Shown here: positions 7,087-14,913 of the stretch, one piece after another | Numbering within the stretch: the stretch's first letter is position 1 | Layout of the letters: each line of letters starts with the position of its first letter | DNA from: AWTP1-13 sp039808585 | Lineage (GTDB): Bacteria; Pseudomonadota; Alphaproteobacteria; Rhizobiales; Hyphomicrobiaceae | Assembly (NCBI GenBank): GCA_039808585.1 | Contig: JBDHTJ010000045.1 | Coordinates: 1 to 31,459, forward strand | DNA length: 31,459 bases | Reading direction: 5' to 3' | The notes under the pieces: generated by a model | What the model was told of the DNA's origin: nothing | The model's database searches: none | The model's input: only the letters and a program-made list of their open reading frames with translations | Made by a program: the position numbers and the translations under genes

Positions 7087-8769
7087 ATGCGTAATCCCCC
7101 AATTCAGTCTCGCATCGCTGTTCGGCCCACCGCCCGCCGGACCGTCTTGTCCGCGGCCGCTGCCGGCCTCCTCACCTTGACGGGCGGCACCGCTGCCGAA
7201 GCCCAGTGGTGGGAGCAGTATGGCGCCTCTCCGCGCCGCGAGCGGCGCGAGGCTGCGGTTCCAGCGCGGGCTGAGCCCCGAGCCAGCGACACGGCCCTGT
7301 CCCGCCCCGTCCAGGGCCCGATGATCGCCGTCGTGTCCCTCAACGATCAGCGCATCACAATTTACGACGCTTCCGGCCGCGTGCTCCGCTCGCCCGCTTC
7401 GTCCGGCACCACGGGCTACGAGACGCCGGTAGGCCTCTACACCATCATCCAGAAGAACCGCGACCACGTCTCCAACCTCTACGACGCCGAGATGCCGTTC
7501 ATGCAGCGCATCACGTGGTCGGGCATCGCCCTCCATGCCGGTGTCGTGCCGGGCTATCCAGCCTCCCACGGCTGCGTCCGCCTGCCCCACAAGGTCGCCG
7601 AGAGCCTGTTCGACGTCACCCAGCGCGGCATGCGCGTGGTTCTCGTCCGCCAGGACATGAGCCCCGTTGAGTTCTCGCATCCGGCCCTGTTCGCGCCCCC
7701 GCCCGCGCGCCCCGCCGTCGCCGCCGCCAAGCCCGCGACGGATGCCCCCCAGCCCATGCGTCTCGGCGCCGGTGACCTGCCGAAGTCCGAGGGCCAGAGC
7801 GCCTATGAAGCCCTCAAGGCGGAAGCCGAGGCCAAGGCCGCCGCTGCCGAGGACGCCGGCCGCCGCGCCGATGCCGCCCGCTCGCTCGCCTATCGCCTCA
7901 ATGCCGAAAGCGGCAAGGACGCCAAGTTCCTGCGCGGCGCCGAGTACATCAAGAGCAACCTCCAGGCTCAGCTGAAATACGCCGAGGGCCTGCTGGCCGC
8001 CGCCAACGGTCCTGCCGCCATCGCGCGCGCCCAGACCCAGGTCGACGCGGCCCGCAAGCGCCTCGACGAAACCAACGCCCGCATCGCCTCCATCATGGCG
8101 CAGCCGAAGCTCGAGGCGGCCGAGAAGGCGAAGCAGGAAGCTGTCGAGGCCGAGGCCCAGCGCAAGGCTGCCATCGAAGATGCAGCACGCGCCAGGCGCA
8201 AGCTGCTGCCCGTCTCGGTGCTCATCAGCCGTGCCACCCAGCGCATCTATGTGCGCCAGGGCTTCGAGCCTGTGTTCGACGCCCCCGTCGCCATCAGCGA
8301 GCCGGACAAGCCCATCGGCACCACCCTCTTCACCGCCATGGCATACGAGGGCAACGACGTCCGCTGGACTGCCCTTTCCATGTACGTCAAGGGCATGGAG
8401 GCCAATCCCGATATGCCGGCTGCCCGCCAGTCGCGCCGCTTCACCCTGAAAACCCCCGAGCCCCACCAGACCGATCCGGCCGAAGCCAAGGCCGTGCTCG
8501 ACCGCATCCAGATCCCGGAAGATGCCCGCGCCCGCATCTCCGAGGTTGTCGCACCGGGCTCCTCCCTCATCGTCTCCGACGAGCCCATGCATAAGGAAAC
8601 CGCGGGTCCAGGCGGCGGCACCGACTTCATCGTGCTGATGCCCGGTGAGCCCCAAGGCGGCATCGCCATCCGGCCCAAGCCCGTCCGCGACCGCTTCGCA
8701 GACGACGACGATGATGACCGTCCCCGTCGCCGCCGCCGCATGTATCAGGACGACAGCTCCTGGTGGTGA
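7087..8769 (+). CDS. Exported L,D-transpeptidase (YkuD domain) with coiled coil and half-domain repeat
   Basis: 560 aa. L,D-transpeptidases make 3-3 peptide cross-links or attach proteins to peptidoglycan. The N-terminus carries a Tat-like signal (ARRTVLS at residues 17-23, Ala/Leu core, cleavage near 40). Residues about 90-205 are a YkuD domain with the catalytic SHGCVR (H161, G162, C163). Residues about 235-375 are Ala/Glu/Lys-rich and form a probable coiled coil. Residues about 378-440 resemble the strand-rich first half of YkuD again, but no second His/Cys motif follows. The C-terminus is a run of aspartates followed by arginines and a terminal WW. The start at 7087 is chosen for AAAGG 9 bases upstream; the ATG at 7054 lacks a ribosome-binding site. 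No operon partner is adjacent. Confidence 0.88.
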   Translation: MRNPPIQSRIAVRPTARRTVLSAAAAGLLTLTGGTAAEAQWWEQYGASPRRERREAAVPARAEPRASDTALSRPVQGPMIAVVSLNDQRITIYDASGRVLRSPASSGTTGYETPVGLYTIIQKNRDHVSNLYDAEMPFMQRITWSGIALHAGVVPGYPASHGCVRLPHKVAESLFDVTQRGMRVVLVRQDMSPVEFSHPALFAPPPARPAVAAAKPATDAPQPMRLGAGDLPKSEGQSAYEALKAEAEAKAAAAEDAGRRADAARSLAYRLNAESGKDAKFLRGAEYIKSNLQAQLKYAEGLLAAANGPAAIARAQTQVDAARKRLDETNARIASIMAQPKLEAAEKAKQEAVEAEAQRKAAIEDAARARRKLLPVSVLISRATQRIYVRQGFEPVFDAPVAISEPDKPIGTTLFTAMAYEGNDVRWTALSMYVKGMEANPDMPAARQSRRFTLKTPEPHQTDPAEAKAVLDRIQIPEDARARISEVVAPGSSLIVSDEPMHKETAGPGGGTDFIVLMPGEPQGGIAIRPKPVRDRFADDDDDDRPRRRRRMYQDDSSWW

Positions 8770-8824
8770 TCCGCCCGAGCCGGGCAGTCTCCTTCCACGC
8801 GGCTTCCGGCCATTGATCCAAAAG

Positions 8825-8859
8825 CGCACGGCAATGCCCGCGCCGGCTGTTGCCGTGCG
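8825..8859. repeat. 10-bp-stem hairpin after the L,D-transpeptidase gene
   Basis: CGCACGGCAA and TTGCCGTGCG form a perfect 10-bp stem around a 15-base loop, which has a further 3-bp GCC/GGC pairing. It is 56 bases past the stop of the transpeptidase gene. No U-tract follows, so it may be an mRNA 3'-end stabiliser or a factor-dependent terminator. Confidence 0.5.
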
Positions 8860-9261
8860 GACATGGCCGCCATTGGGCCAAGGGGCTGCGGACGGAGAGG
8901 CTCCGCTATATCGAACGTTCAAGATCGGCGTCACCTCGCCGTCCGCGCAGGATTTTTGGCATAGGCTCGCGCTGGGATCGCTGTCGCCTCGGATTTCCAC
9001 CGTCCGGCCGCGAGATGAGCCCCGGATAGCGATTTGCGTGATCAAGCGCACCGGCCTGCAGCCCGCCCTCGCCTCGCGGTTCGCCTCCGGATGACGACCC
9101 CTTGATGGAGCGGGATACCCCCATCATGCCATGCCGCGCCACCGCGGGGATAAGTGCTGCTTTCGCCCCCCCTCCATCCCCGCAAACGTCCCCGCGTGCT
9201 GGCGCGCGTCTCCGCCTCCTCAACACGCCCGCTGCCCTCGCCCGAAAGCACTACTCGTCAT

Positions 9262-9299
9262 GCCCGCGAAGGCGGGCTTCCACGCAAGCAAGCCGTGGA
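9262..9299. repeat. REP-like palindromic element
   Basis: Two adjacent hairpins: GCCCGC-GAAG-GCGGGC, then TCCACG and CGTGGA around a 9-base loop. The preceding CGTCATGCCCGCGAAGGCGG arrangement resembles the dispersed extragenic palindromes seen in many alphaproteobacterial genomes. Only one copy is present in this window, so its repetitive nature is inferred from general knowledge rather than shown here. Confidence 0.45.
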
Positions 9300-9402
9300 G
9301 CGCAAGCCTCTCCCCGAATGCCTTCCCGAATGCCGTGCCGAAGGCGCGGCACGCCGGCATCTTTCCCCCGTCCGTCTTTGCAACGGGATCCTGATCGGTT
9401 GC

Positions 9403-9426
9403 GATGGACGCGCTCGAGCGTCCATC
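9403..9426. repeat. Perfect 9-bp palindrome upstream of thioesterase gene
   Basis: GATGGACGC and GCGTCCATC flank the 6-base loop GCTCGA. It lies about 97 bases before the thioesterase start and could be an operator or part of the same palindromic intergenic series. Confidence 0.4.
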
Positions 9427-9522
9427 CACACTTCCCACCGCCGGGCGCCGCGCTATTGTACGCCCCGCGAAACGCAATCCTCCGGGCCGCACCGGAGACC
9501 CACTGGATACCGCCCCACACCC

Positions 9523-9972
9523 ATGAGCCTTACCGACGATCAGATCCGCGCGCTCCTGCGCGACACCTCGCGCTTTCCGCCCAGCGCCAAGCTGATGGGC
9601 ATGGAGCTGATAGACCTGTCGTCCGCCGAGGGCTGGGCGGAGTTCGCCTTCAACCCTCCGCCCTCCTTCGCCAATCCGGCCGGCAACGTGCAGGGCGGCT
9701 TCATCGGCGGCATGCTCGACGACGCCATGTCGCTCGCCTCCAGCATCGCCCAGGGCTTCAAGGTGGTCGTCCCCACCTTGCAGATGTCCGTGACCTTCAT
9801 CGCCCCGGCGCCGATCACGCGCCTCGTCGCCCGCGGCGAGGCCCTGCGCGTCGGCAAGAACACCACCCAGATGCACGGCACCTTGAAGTTGCCTGATGGC
9901 ACGCTGCTCGCGGTCGCCACCTCATCCGCCGTCATCCGCCCCTACCCGAAAAACCCCGTCCGCGCCGGCTGA
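9523..9972 (+). CDS. PaaI-type hotdog-fold thioesterase
   Basis: 149 aa, the usual size of PaaI/YbgC-like hotdog thioesterases, which hydrolyse acyl-CoA thioesters in the cytoplasm. The hotdog signature is visible as NPAGNVQGGFIGGMLDDAM (residues 51-69), with the central-helix acidic residues D66 and D67, then beta strands around TLQMSVTFIAPAP and the KNTTQMHGTL region. The usual HGG before the central helix is VQGG here, with glutamine (Q58) in place of histidine, as in several subfamilies. The start at 9523 is set by homology because no good Shine-Dalgarno is seen and the frame is open far upstream. It is a single gene. Substrate unknown; phenylacetate genes are not nearby. Confidence 0.85.
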   Translation: MSLTDDQIRALLRDTSRFPPSAKLMGMELIDLSSAEGWAEFAFNPPPSFANPAGNVQGGFIGGMLDDAMSLASSIAQGFKVVVPTLQMSVTFIAPAPITRLVARGEALRVGKNTTQMHGTLKLPDGTLLAVATSSAVIRPYPKNPVRAG

Positions 9973-9986
9973 TCTCGCCACTGAGG

Positions 9987-10104
9987 GTACAAACCGGGCA
10001 GATCCCTGACAGCATAAACCGGGCTGATCCCGGACATATCGAACCGGGCTGATGGTTGACACTATTCCGGCGTCGGTCTTGTCAGCGATCAGCCTGGTTC
10101 ATAC
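9987..10104. repeat. Three 25-bp direct repeats plus one inverted copy
   Basis: Units at 9987-10011, 10012-10036 and 10037-10061 abut exactly and share the core AACCGGGCTGAT (AACCGGGCAGAT in the first) and a GACA end. After 18 unrelated bases, a fourth unit in inverted orientation occupies 10080-10104 (starting TGTCAGCGATCAGCC). Multiple short terminal repeats ending in TGT...ACA are a hallmark of IS21-family insertion-sequence ends, so a transposon-end relic is the best guess. No transposase is present. The cluster fills the convergent gap between the thioesterase and DUF3108 genes. Confidence 0.75.
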
Positions 10105-10130
10105 CAAAGCAATCCCTCTCCTCTCTGCCT

Positions 10131-10158
10131 TCCCGGCCGAGCGAAGCGAGCGCCGGGA
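10131..10158. repeat. REP-like palindrome
   Basis: TCCCGGC and GCCGGGA form a 7-bp stem around a 14-base loop rich in GAGCGAAGCGAG. It sits next to the 25-bp repeats, 43 bases from the end of the DUF3108 gene. It may serve as a minus-strand terminator or be a dispersed extragenic palindrome. Confidence 0.4.
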
Positions 10159-10201
10159 TCTATCCCGATGCCAAAGAGGAAGGCGGGCAGCGCCAGGGAA
10201 A

Positions 10202-11080
10202 TCAGTGCAGCAGCGCGATGCGCGGCTTGCCGGCCTGCGCGATCTCGACGCGCTTCGATGTCAGCGTCGCCGTGCCCATCTGCGTCGGAATCGAGATCTG
10301 GTATGGCACGAACATCCGCGCGCTCGGCACCGGCCGCAGCACCACCTCGATGTCGCGGTTCTCGGCCATGTAGCGCGTGTTGTCATCGGGCTTGTGACCG
10401 GCGATGGGCACGTAGCGCACCCGGCAGACATAGCCCGTGCTGGGCTGACCGCTGGGCGCCTGCTCGGTCAGGCGCATCTCGCCCTTGCGGCTGAACACCA
10501 GGTCGAAGCGCTCCCGGCCGTCGAAGATCGGAATGCGCCGGTCGCAGGGCGCGTTGCTGGCGGCCAGCATCATCATCGCGCTCAGCGGGTCAACCACGCC
10601 GCGCAGGTGCTGCTCGCGCACCGGCACAAGGCCCGGCTTCGGCGGCTGCGCCGGCATGTGCGCGATGGAGTTCACCGCCCCATCCTCGAAGCCCATGCGC
10701 GTCGCCACCGCCTTGGAGCCCGAAACCGCCTCGAAGGCATAGGCTGCAGGCTTGGGCGACTTGTCGCTGATGGCGCCGGAGGTGCGAATGTCACCTTTCC
10801 ACGTGATCGCGCCCAGCAGCATCGAGAGGCTGGCGTTGCCCTTCAGCACATAGTTGTCGCGCTGGGCCTCGGCCTCGAAGGCGAAGCTGCCGATGCCGAA
10901 GCCGTTGAACGACACTTCGTATTCGGCCTTCATGTTTGCGGGCCAGCCCTCGGCGCCGGCGGGCGTCGGGGCCATCGCCAGCACCATCGCCAGCCCCGGG
11001 ATGGTCATCGCGGCTGGCCGCAAAGCATTGCAATGGCTCAAAAACTGCGAATAAAGACGCGCCAACCCAACTCGTCTCAT
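10202..11080 (-). CDS. DUF3108 family exported protein
   Basis: 292 aa. After an N-terminal signal sequence (basic start MRR, hydrophobic stretch about 28-42, cleavage near TPAGA), the mature part matches DUF3108: a YEVSFNGFGIGSF-like opening strand, DNYVLKG, a TWKGDIRTSG block, the VDPLSAMMML helix and a CRVRYVPIAGH segment, followed by a C-terminal IPTQMG strand. DUF3108 proteins are predicted beta-rich envelope proteins of unknown function. The start at 11080 has GAGGGA 4-5 bases upstream; the open frame further upstream lacks one and would spoil the signal peptide. It is divergent from rpmB across 392 bases, an arrangement I recall as common in Rhizobiales. Confidence 0.82.
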   Translation of the reverse strand: MRRVGLARLYSQFLSHCNALRPAAMTIPGLAMVLAMAPTPAGAEGWPANMKAEYEVSFNGFGIGSFAFEAEAQRDNYVLKGNASLSMLLGAITWKGDIRTSGAISDKSPKPAAYAFEAVSGSKAVATRMGFEDGAVNSIAHMPAQPPKPGLVPVREQHLRGVVDPLSAMMMLAASNAPCDRRIPIFDGRERFDLVFSRKGEMRLTEQAPSGQPSTGYVCRVRYVPIAGHKPDDNTRYMAENRDIEVVLRPVPSARMFVPYQISIPTQMGTATLTSKRVEIAQAGKPRIALLH

Positions 11081-11472
11081 GACTTCCCTCGAACCCACCG
11101 CTACCAGGACAGACGCACGCATACAGGCGCACCAACCAGCAAACGCGAAACCCACGCCAAAGGTGCCGCCAGCGTAGGGGTTTTTGCGTCAATTCTTTGT
11201 TCCCGCCACTCTGGCGCAAATGCGTAAACGAATTCCACCCCTTGGGCTCGTATTGGCACAGCCTGTTGAAGACTGGGCCGGATCGGGGGCCTGACGGTGC
11301 GCCTGGCGGGGGCCCTGAGCGCTGAGCCCCAGCGTGGGACTTGACGTGCCTGCGCCATCCTGTAGAACGGCGCGCAACAGAGGGGCCTCCCTGCGTGGGG
11401 GGCCGCTGGCGTTGCGGGGTGCCGCGCGCGCTCCGCATGAACCCGCAAAATTCACCTTCAGGATCACCTCAC
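11081..11472. other. Divergent intergenic region between DUF3108 gene and rpmB
   Basis: 392 bases with no credible gene. It must hold the promoters of both flanking genes. The rpmB promoter candidate at 11341-11368 lies here, leaving a leader of about 100 bases before the rpmB start; no classical structured ribosomal-protein leader was recognised. Confidence 0.5.
11341..11368 (+). promoter_or_regulatory. Candidate housekeeping promoter of rpmB
   Basis: TTGACG at 11341-11346 and TAGAAC at 11363-11368 are separated by 16 bases. The -35 box matches TTGAC exactly, as expected for alphaproteobacterial sigma-70 promoters, and the -10 box matches TATAAT at 4 of 6 positions. Location about 100 bases ahead of rpmB fits. 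Confidence 0.45.
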
Positions 11473-11769
11473 ATGAGCCGCCGTTGCGAACTGACTGGCA
11501 AAGGGCCCCTGGCTGGCCAGCTGCGCAGCCATGCCGAGAACAAGACGAAGCGCACCTTCCGTCCCAACCTCGTTGACGTCACGCTGATCAGCGACACCCT
11601 GGGCCGCAGCTTCCGCCTCCGCGTAAGCGCCAACGCCCTCAAGACGGTCGAGCATCGCGGTGGCCTCGACAACTTCCTCATGAAGGCCCGCACGGAAGAG
11701 CTGTCCGAGCGCTGCCAGAAGATGAAGCGCGAGATCGCCAAGGCCCGTGAGGAGCAGGCAGCGGCCTAA
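11473..11769 (+). CDS. rpmB: 50S ribosomal protein L28
   Basis: 98 aa, the usual alphaproteobacterial length. L28 is a small structural protein of the large ribosomal subunit. It begins MSRRCELTGKGPLAGQ and continues with the conserved NKTKRTFRPNL and KTVEHRGGLDNFL blocks; the single Cys at residue 5 is normal for this clade. The C-terminal 25 residues are a charged helix. The start is fixed by the family N-terminus, with AGGATC about 8 bases upstream. It is monocistronic: a good promoter candidate precedes it and a strong intrinsic terminator follows 30 bases after the stop. Confidence 0.97.
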   Translation: MSRRCELTGKGPLAGQLRSHAENKTKRTFRPNLVDVTLISDTLGRSFRLRVSANALKTVEHRGGLDNFLMKARTEELSERCQKMKREIAKAREEQAAA

Positions 11770-11798
11770 GTCCGGGCCTGTCTGTCGAAGGTACAAAT

Positions 11799-11827
11799 GG
11801 CCTCGCGGTCTCACCGCGGGGCCTTTC
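11799..11827 (+). terminator. Intrinsic terminator of rpmB
   Basis: A 10-bp stem, GGCCTCGCGG/CCGCGGGGCC (one T-G wobble), with loop TCTCA is followed by TTTCTGCTTC. It lies between rpmB and the convergent phytase-like gene and could act for both, though the U-rich side is on the plus strand. Confidence 0.8.
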
Positions 11828-11844
11828 TGCTTCACGACGAAAGC

Positions 11845-12930
11845 TCAGGTGCGCGTCACCTTCGCACCATCGGCCAGCGTGAACTGCAACAGCAGGGTGC
11901 GCTGCAGGAAGTGGTTGAAGTTGTCGTCCGAGATCAGGCTCACCACCTGGCGCCCAAGGCGGTCTCGGTGCACCGCCACACCTTCCATGTTGTCGATCTG
12001 GAAGTCGCCGTTCGCCTGCAGCAGGATCTGCCCGGAAAGCTTTGCCCCTGGCACGATCTCGCCCCCCTTCAGCAGGCGCAGGCGCATCTGCACGCCTTCC
12101 ATCCAGCGAAACCGCCGCTCGAGCACCAGCAGGTCGCCGTTGTCGAGGCTGGCGGCATCCGTGATGTCGAAGCCGTCGATGTCCTTGAGCTGCATCTTCT
12201 GCGGCTGGCCGCCAACCCAGATCCAGCCGGTGTGATAGCCGCTGCCGCGTGTGAACCTTTCCGCAAAGGCGATCACGCTGCCCTTGTGCGGCCCGCCCTT
12301 GAGTACGCTCACCGCCTCGAAGCCCTGGTTCTTGGGCATACGCCGCACATCGGACGGCGGCTCCAGCGCGCCGAGCGCCGGCCCGGCGATCTTCCGTCCC
12401 TCCACCGCATAGCGCACGATACGATGATTGCGCTCGAAGCCCACGAGAACGCTTCCCTTCGCGAGCGAACCTTCGACAAGCGTGAGGCTCTCGGAATCCT
12501 GCTGCTTCTTGTCGAGCCGCGTCAGTGGCTGGCCATTCCGGTCGCGCAGCGGGCCCATCCGGGCATTCGCAAGTCCCGCCGGCTTGTCGCCCTCATAGAC
12601 GATGTCGGCCGAAAGCCATGTGCCGACGTCGCTCACCGCAAGCAGGCCAGACCCGTCGGGCTCTACGATCAGGCCTGAAAGCCCACCGAAATGCGATGAG
12701 CTGGAATAGAGCGACACGCCACCGCGAAACTCGAGAGGGCCGAACTTCACTCCATCGCGGTTGTTGCTGTCGAAGTAAGGGAGCGGCCGCGCCGTGACGG
12801 TGATCGCTTCCTCGCGCAACAGGTCGTCGCGTGCCTGGGCGACGGAGGGCGCAGCGGCGCCTGCCACGCCGGCCGCGAGTGCGGCCACGAAGGTCCTGCG
12901 CGAGAGCGTCGAATGTATCTTGGGCGCCAT
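11845..12930 (-). CDS. Tat-exported esterase-like activity of phytase family protein
   Basis: 361 aa. The N-terminus is a textbook twin-arginine signal: SRRTFVAALAAG at residues 10-21, Ala-rich core, and cleavage near VAQARD at about 34. The mature protein matches the phytase-like esterase domain (PF13449 type), a beta-propeller-like fold: FGGLSGLIVEPDGSGLLAVSD near 80-100, SESLTLVEGS, GFERNHRIVRY, NQGFEAVSVL, and the C-terminal DNMEGVAVH and SLISDDNFN blocks. These carry the acidic residues expected to bind metal. The family is named from a weak esterase activity; the natural substrate is unknown. It follows cobT by 60 bases on the same strand and could be transcribed with it, but has no evident role in cobalamin synthesis. 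Confidence 0.85.
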   Translation of the reverse strand: MAPKIHSTLSRRTFVAALAAGVAGAAAPSVAQARDDLLREEAITVTARPLPYFDSNNRDGVKFGPLEFRGGVSLYSSSSHFGGLSGLIVEPDGSGLLAVSDVGTWLSADIVYEGDKPAGLANARMGPLRDRNGQPLTRLDKKQQDSESLTLVEGSLAKGSVLVGFERNHRIVRYAVEGRKIAGPALGALEPPSDVRRMPKNQGFEAVSVLKGGPHKGSVIAFAERFTRGSGYHTGWIWVGGQPQKMQLKDIDGFDITDAASLDNGDLLVLERRFRWMEGVQMRLRLLKGGEIVPGAKLSGQILLQANGDFQIDNMEGVAVHRDRLGRQVVSLISDDNFNHFLQRTLLLQFTLADGAKVTRT

Positions 12931-12990
12931 GCCGGTCCGTTCTCGTCGCAGATCGAGCCGGTAAGGCTCGCCGGCGCCTCTAACGCGCCG

Positions 12991-14886
12991 CTACTGCAGC
13001 TTGCGCCGCTGCGGCCTCGCCCGACGCACGGGCTCTACGTTGTCTTCCTCGAACAGCTCGACGAGCTTGTCGGTCATGGCGCCGGCCAGCTCGCTCGGAT
13101 CGGTGATGGTGACGGCGCGCTTGTAGTATCGCGTCACGTCGTGCCCGATGCCGATGGCCAGCAGCTCCACCGACGACCGGTTCTCGATCTCGTCGATCAC
13201 CTGCCGCAGATGCTGTTCCAGGTAGCTCCCCGTGTTCACCGACAACGTGGAATCGTCGACGGGAGCACCGTCCGAGATCATCATCAGAATGCGGCGACGC
13301 TCGGGCCGTCCCTGCAGCCTCTTGTGCGCCCACGCCAGGGCCTCGCCGTCGATGTTCTCCTTCAACAGCCCCTCGCGCATCATCAGCGCCAGCGCCCGCT
13401 TCTGCCGCCGCCAGGGCGCATCGGCCGCTTTGTAGATGATGTGCCTCAGGTCGTTGAGACGGCCCGGGTTCGCAGGCTTGCCCGCGGCAAGCCACGCCTC
13501 GCGTGCCTGCCCGCCCTTCCAGGCCCGCGTCGTGAAGCCCAGGATCTCCACCTTCACGCCGCAGCGCTCCAGCGTGCGGGCGAGAATGTCGGCGCAACAT
13601 GCGGCCACCATGATCGGCCGGCCACGCATCGAGCCCGAATTGTCCAACAGCAGCGTCACCACCGTATCGCGGAACACCGCCTCGCGCTCGTGCTTGAACG
13701 ACAGCGGATGCATCGGGTCGGTGATGATGCGCGTCAGGCGCGCAACGTCGAGCTGCCCTTCCTCGAGGTCGAAGTCCCAGCCGCGGTTCTGCTGCGCCAT
13801 AAGCTTGCGCTGCAGCCGGTTCGCCAGCCGCGACACCGCCCCCTGCAGGTTGCGCAGTTCCTTGTCGAGGAACGAGCGCAGCCGCTCCAGTTCGTCCGGC
13901 GTCGAAAGATCCTCGGCGAACACTTCCTCATCGTGCGCCTTGGAGAAAACCTTGTATCCGAAGGCCTCCGGGTTATCGAGAATGCTCTGGTTGGGACGCC
14001 ACGGCTCCCGCGCGTCCGCCATCTCCTCGCCTTCGCCATCGGCGTCGAACTGGTCGCTCTCGGCCTCCTGCGGGTCCTCGGTGGTATCGCCTTCCTCGCC
14101 TTCCCCGCGCTGCTCCTCGCTGGATTGCTCCTGCGATTCCTGGCCTTCGGAGGGCTCTTCCGAGTTCTGGTCGCCCGTATCGGGCTCCTGCTGCTCTTCC
14201 TGGTCGCCTTCCTCCCGCTCGCCCTCGCCTTGTTCCTCGGAGAGGTCGAGCGTGCGCAAGAGGTCGCGCAGCACCCGCCCGAAGGCTTCCTGGTCGTCCG
14301 GCACCTTCTCGAGCTTGTCGAGCGTTCCTGCCGCGCGCTCCTCGATCCAGGGGCGCCACAGATCAACCATCTTGGCGGCCGACTCAGGCGGCTTGGCGCC
14401 CGTCAGGCGTTCGCGCACGAGCAGCGCCAGCGCGTCCTCGAGCGGCGCATCGCCCCGTTCAGTGATCTCGGCATAGCGGCCGTGGCCGTACTGGTCCTCC
14501 ACCCGCGCGGTGAGGTTCTTGGCCATGCCCGGCATGCGATTGGCACCGAGCGCCTCGATGCGCGCGCGCTCCACCGCCTCGAACACCGGCCGCGCCGGGC
14601 CCGACTTCGGCATCAGTCGCGCATGCAGCCGCTTGTCGTGGCAGGCGGCCGTCAGTGCCAGGCTGTCCGCCCAGCCACGCACCACCGCGATTTCCTGCGC
14701 CGAAGGCACGCGCGAGGGCTCCGGCAGCTGCACGAGCTTGTCTTCCAGCTGCGGCTTGCCCGGCGCGTACGTAACCTGCACTTCGCTGTCGCCCGCGATG
14801 GCGCGCACGGCGAGTCCCAGCACGCGCTTGAACGGCTCGGCCGGTGGCTCTTTGCGGTTCTGTGAGGAGCTGTTGGGAGGTGCCAT
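12991..14886 (-). CDS. cobT: Cobaltochelatase subunit CobT
   Basis: 631 aa, typical for CobT. With CobS and CobN it inserts Co2+ into hydrogenobyrinic acid a,c-diamide in the aerobic cobalamin pathway, CobT being the analogue of magnesium chelatase subunit D. The N-terminal domain runs to about residue 215. About 219-297 is an extremely Glu/Gln/Asp/Ser-rich disordered linker. The C-terminal part is a von Willebrand A domain with the MIDAS motif DNSGSM starting at D415, further RRILMMISDGAPVDD and a YYKRAVTI region. It follows cobS by 63 bases, in which a strong hairpin sits. cobN is not in the window. This gene should not be confused with the unrelated nicotinate-nucleotide transferase also called CobT. 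Confidence 0.96.
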   Translation of the reverse strand: MAPPNSSSQNRKEPPAEPFKRVLGLAVRAIAGDSEVQVTYAPGKPQLEDKLVQLPEPSRVPSAQEIAVVRGWADSLALTAACHDKRLHARLMPKSGPARPVFEAVERARIEALGANRMPGMAKNLTARVEDQYGHGRYAEITERGDAPLEDALALLVRERLTGAKPPESAAKMVDLWRPWIEERAAGTLDKLEKVPDDQEAFGRVLRDLLRTLDLSEEQGEGEREEGDQEEQQEPDTGDQNSEEPSEGQESQEQSSEEQRGEGEEGDTTEDPQEAESDQFDADGEGEEMADAREPWRPNQSILDNPEAFGYKVFSKAHDEEVFAEDLSTPDELERLRSFLDKELRNLQGAVSRLANRLQRKLMAQQNRGWDFDLEEGQLDVARLTRIITDPMHPLSFKHEREAVFRDTVVTLLLDNSGSMRGRPIMVAACCADILARTLERCGVKVEILGFTTRAWKGGQAREAWLAAGKPANPGRLNDLRHIIYKAADAPWRRQKRALALMMREGLLKENIDGEALAWAHKRLQGRPERRRILMMISDGAPVDDSTLSVNTGSYLEQHLRQVIDEIENRSSVELLAIGIGHDVTRYYKRAVTITDPSELAGAMTDKLVELFEEDNVEPVRRARPQRRKLQ

Positions 14887-14913
14887 GCTGCGGGCGTCAC
14901 TTCATCCGGGAAA

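Larger units (their letters stand above)
8770..9522. other. Non-coding, palindrome-rich 750-bp stretch
   Basis: No convincing gene is seen on either strand; the frames open here are Arg/Pro/Ala-rich with no ribosome-binding site or recognisable domain. The stretch instead holds a series of hairpins: 8825-8859, a small TGGCC/GGCCA stem near 8864-8880, a REP-like double hairpin at 9262-9299, an imperfect one at 9331-9359 and a 9-bp palindrome at 9403-9426. The downstream thioesterase promoter should lie at its right end, but I cannot point to it. Confidence 0.5.

Noticed and set aside
4345..9051. A 1568-codon open frame on the minus strand
   Set aside because: It runs antisense to or out of frame with five well-supported genes (CZB, M20 peptidase, membrane protein, transpeptidase) and has no domain; it is a by-product of high GC content.
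8906..9226. Possible small protein gene in the palindrome-rich gap
   Set aside because: The frame is Arg/Gly-rich, crosses hairpins, has no ribosome-binding site and no domain resemblance.
9987..10104. CRISPR array
   Set aside because: The three direct units abut with no spacers, the fourth is inverted, and no cas gene is present.
12913..14865. A 650-codon plus-strand frame opposite cobT
   Set aside because: It is His/Arg/Leu-rich antisense of cobT; its hydrophobic run merely mirrors the acidic Glu-rich linker.
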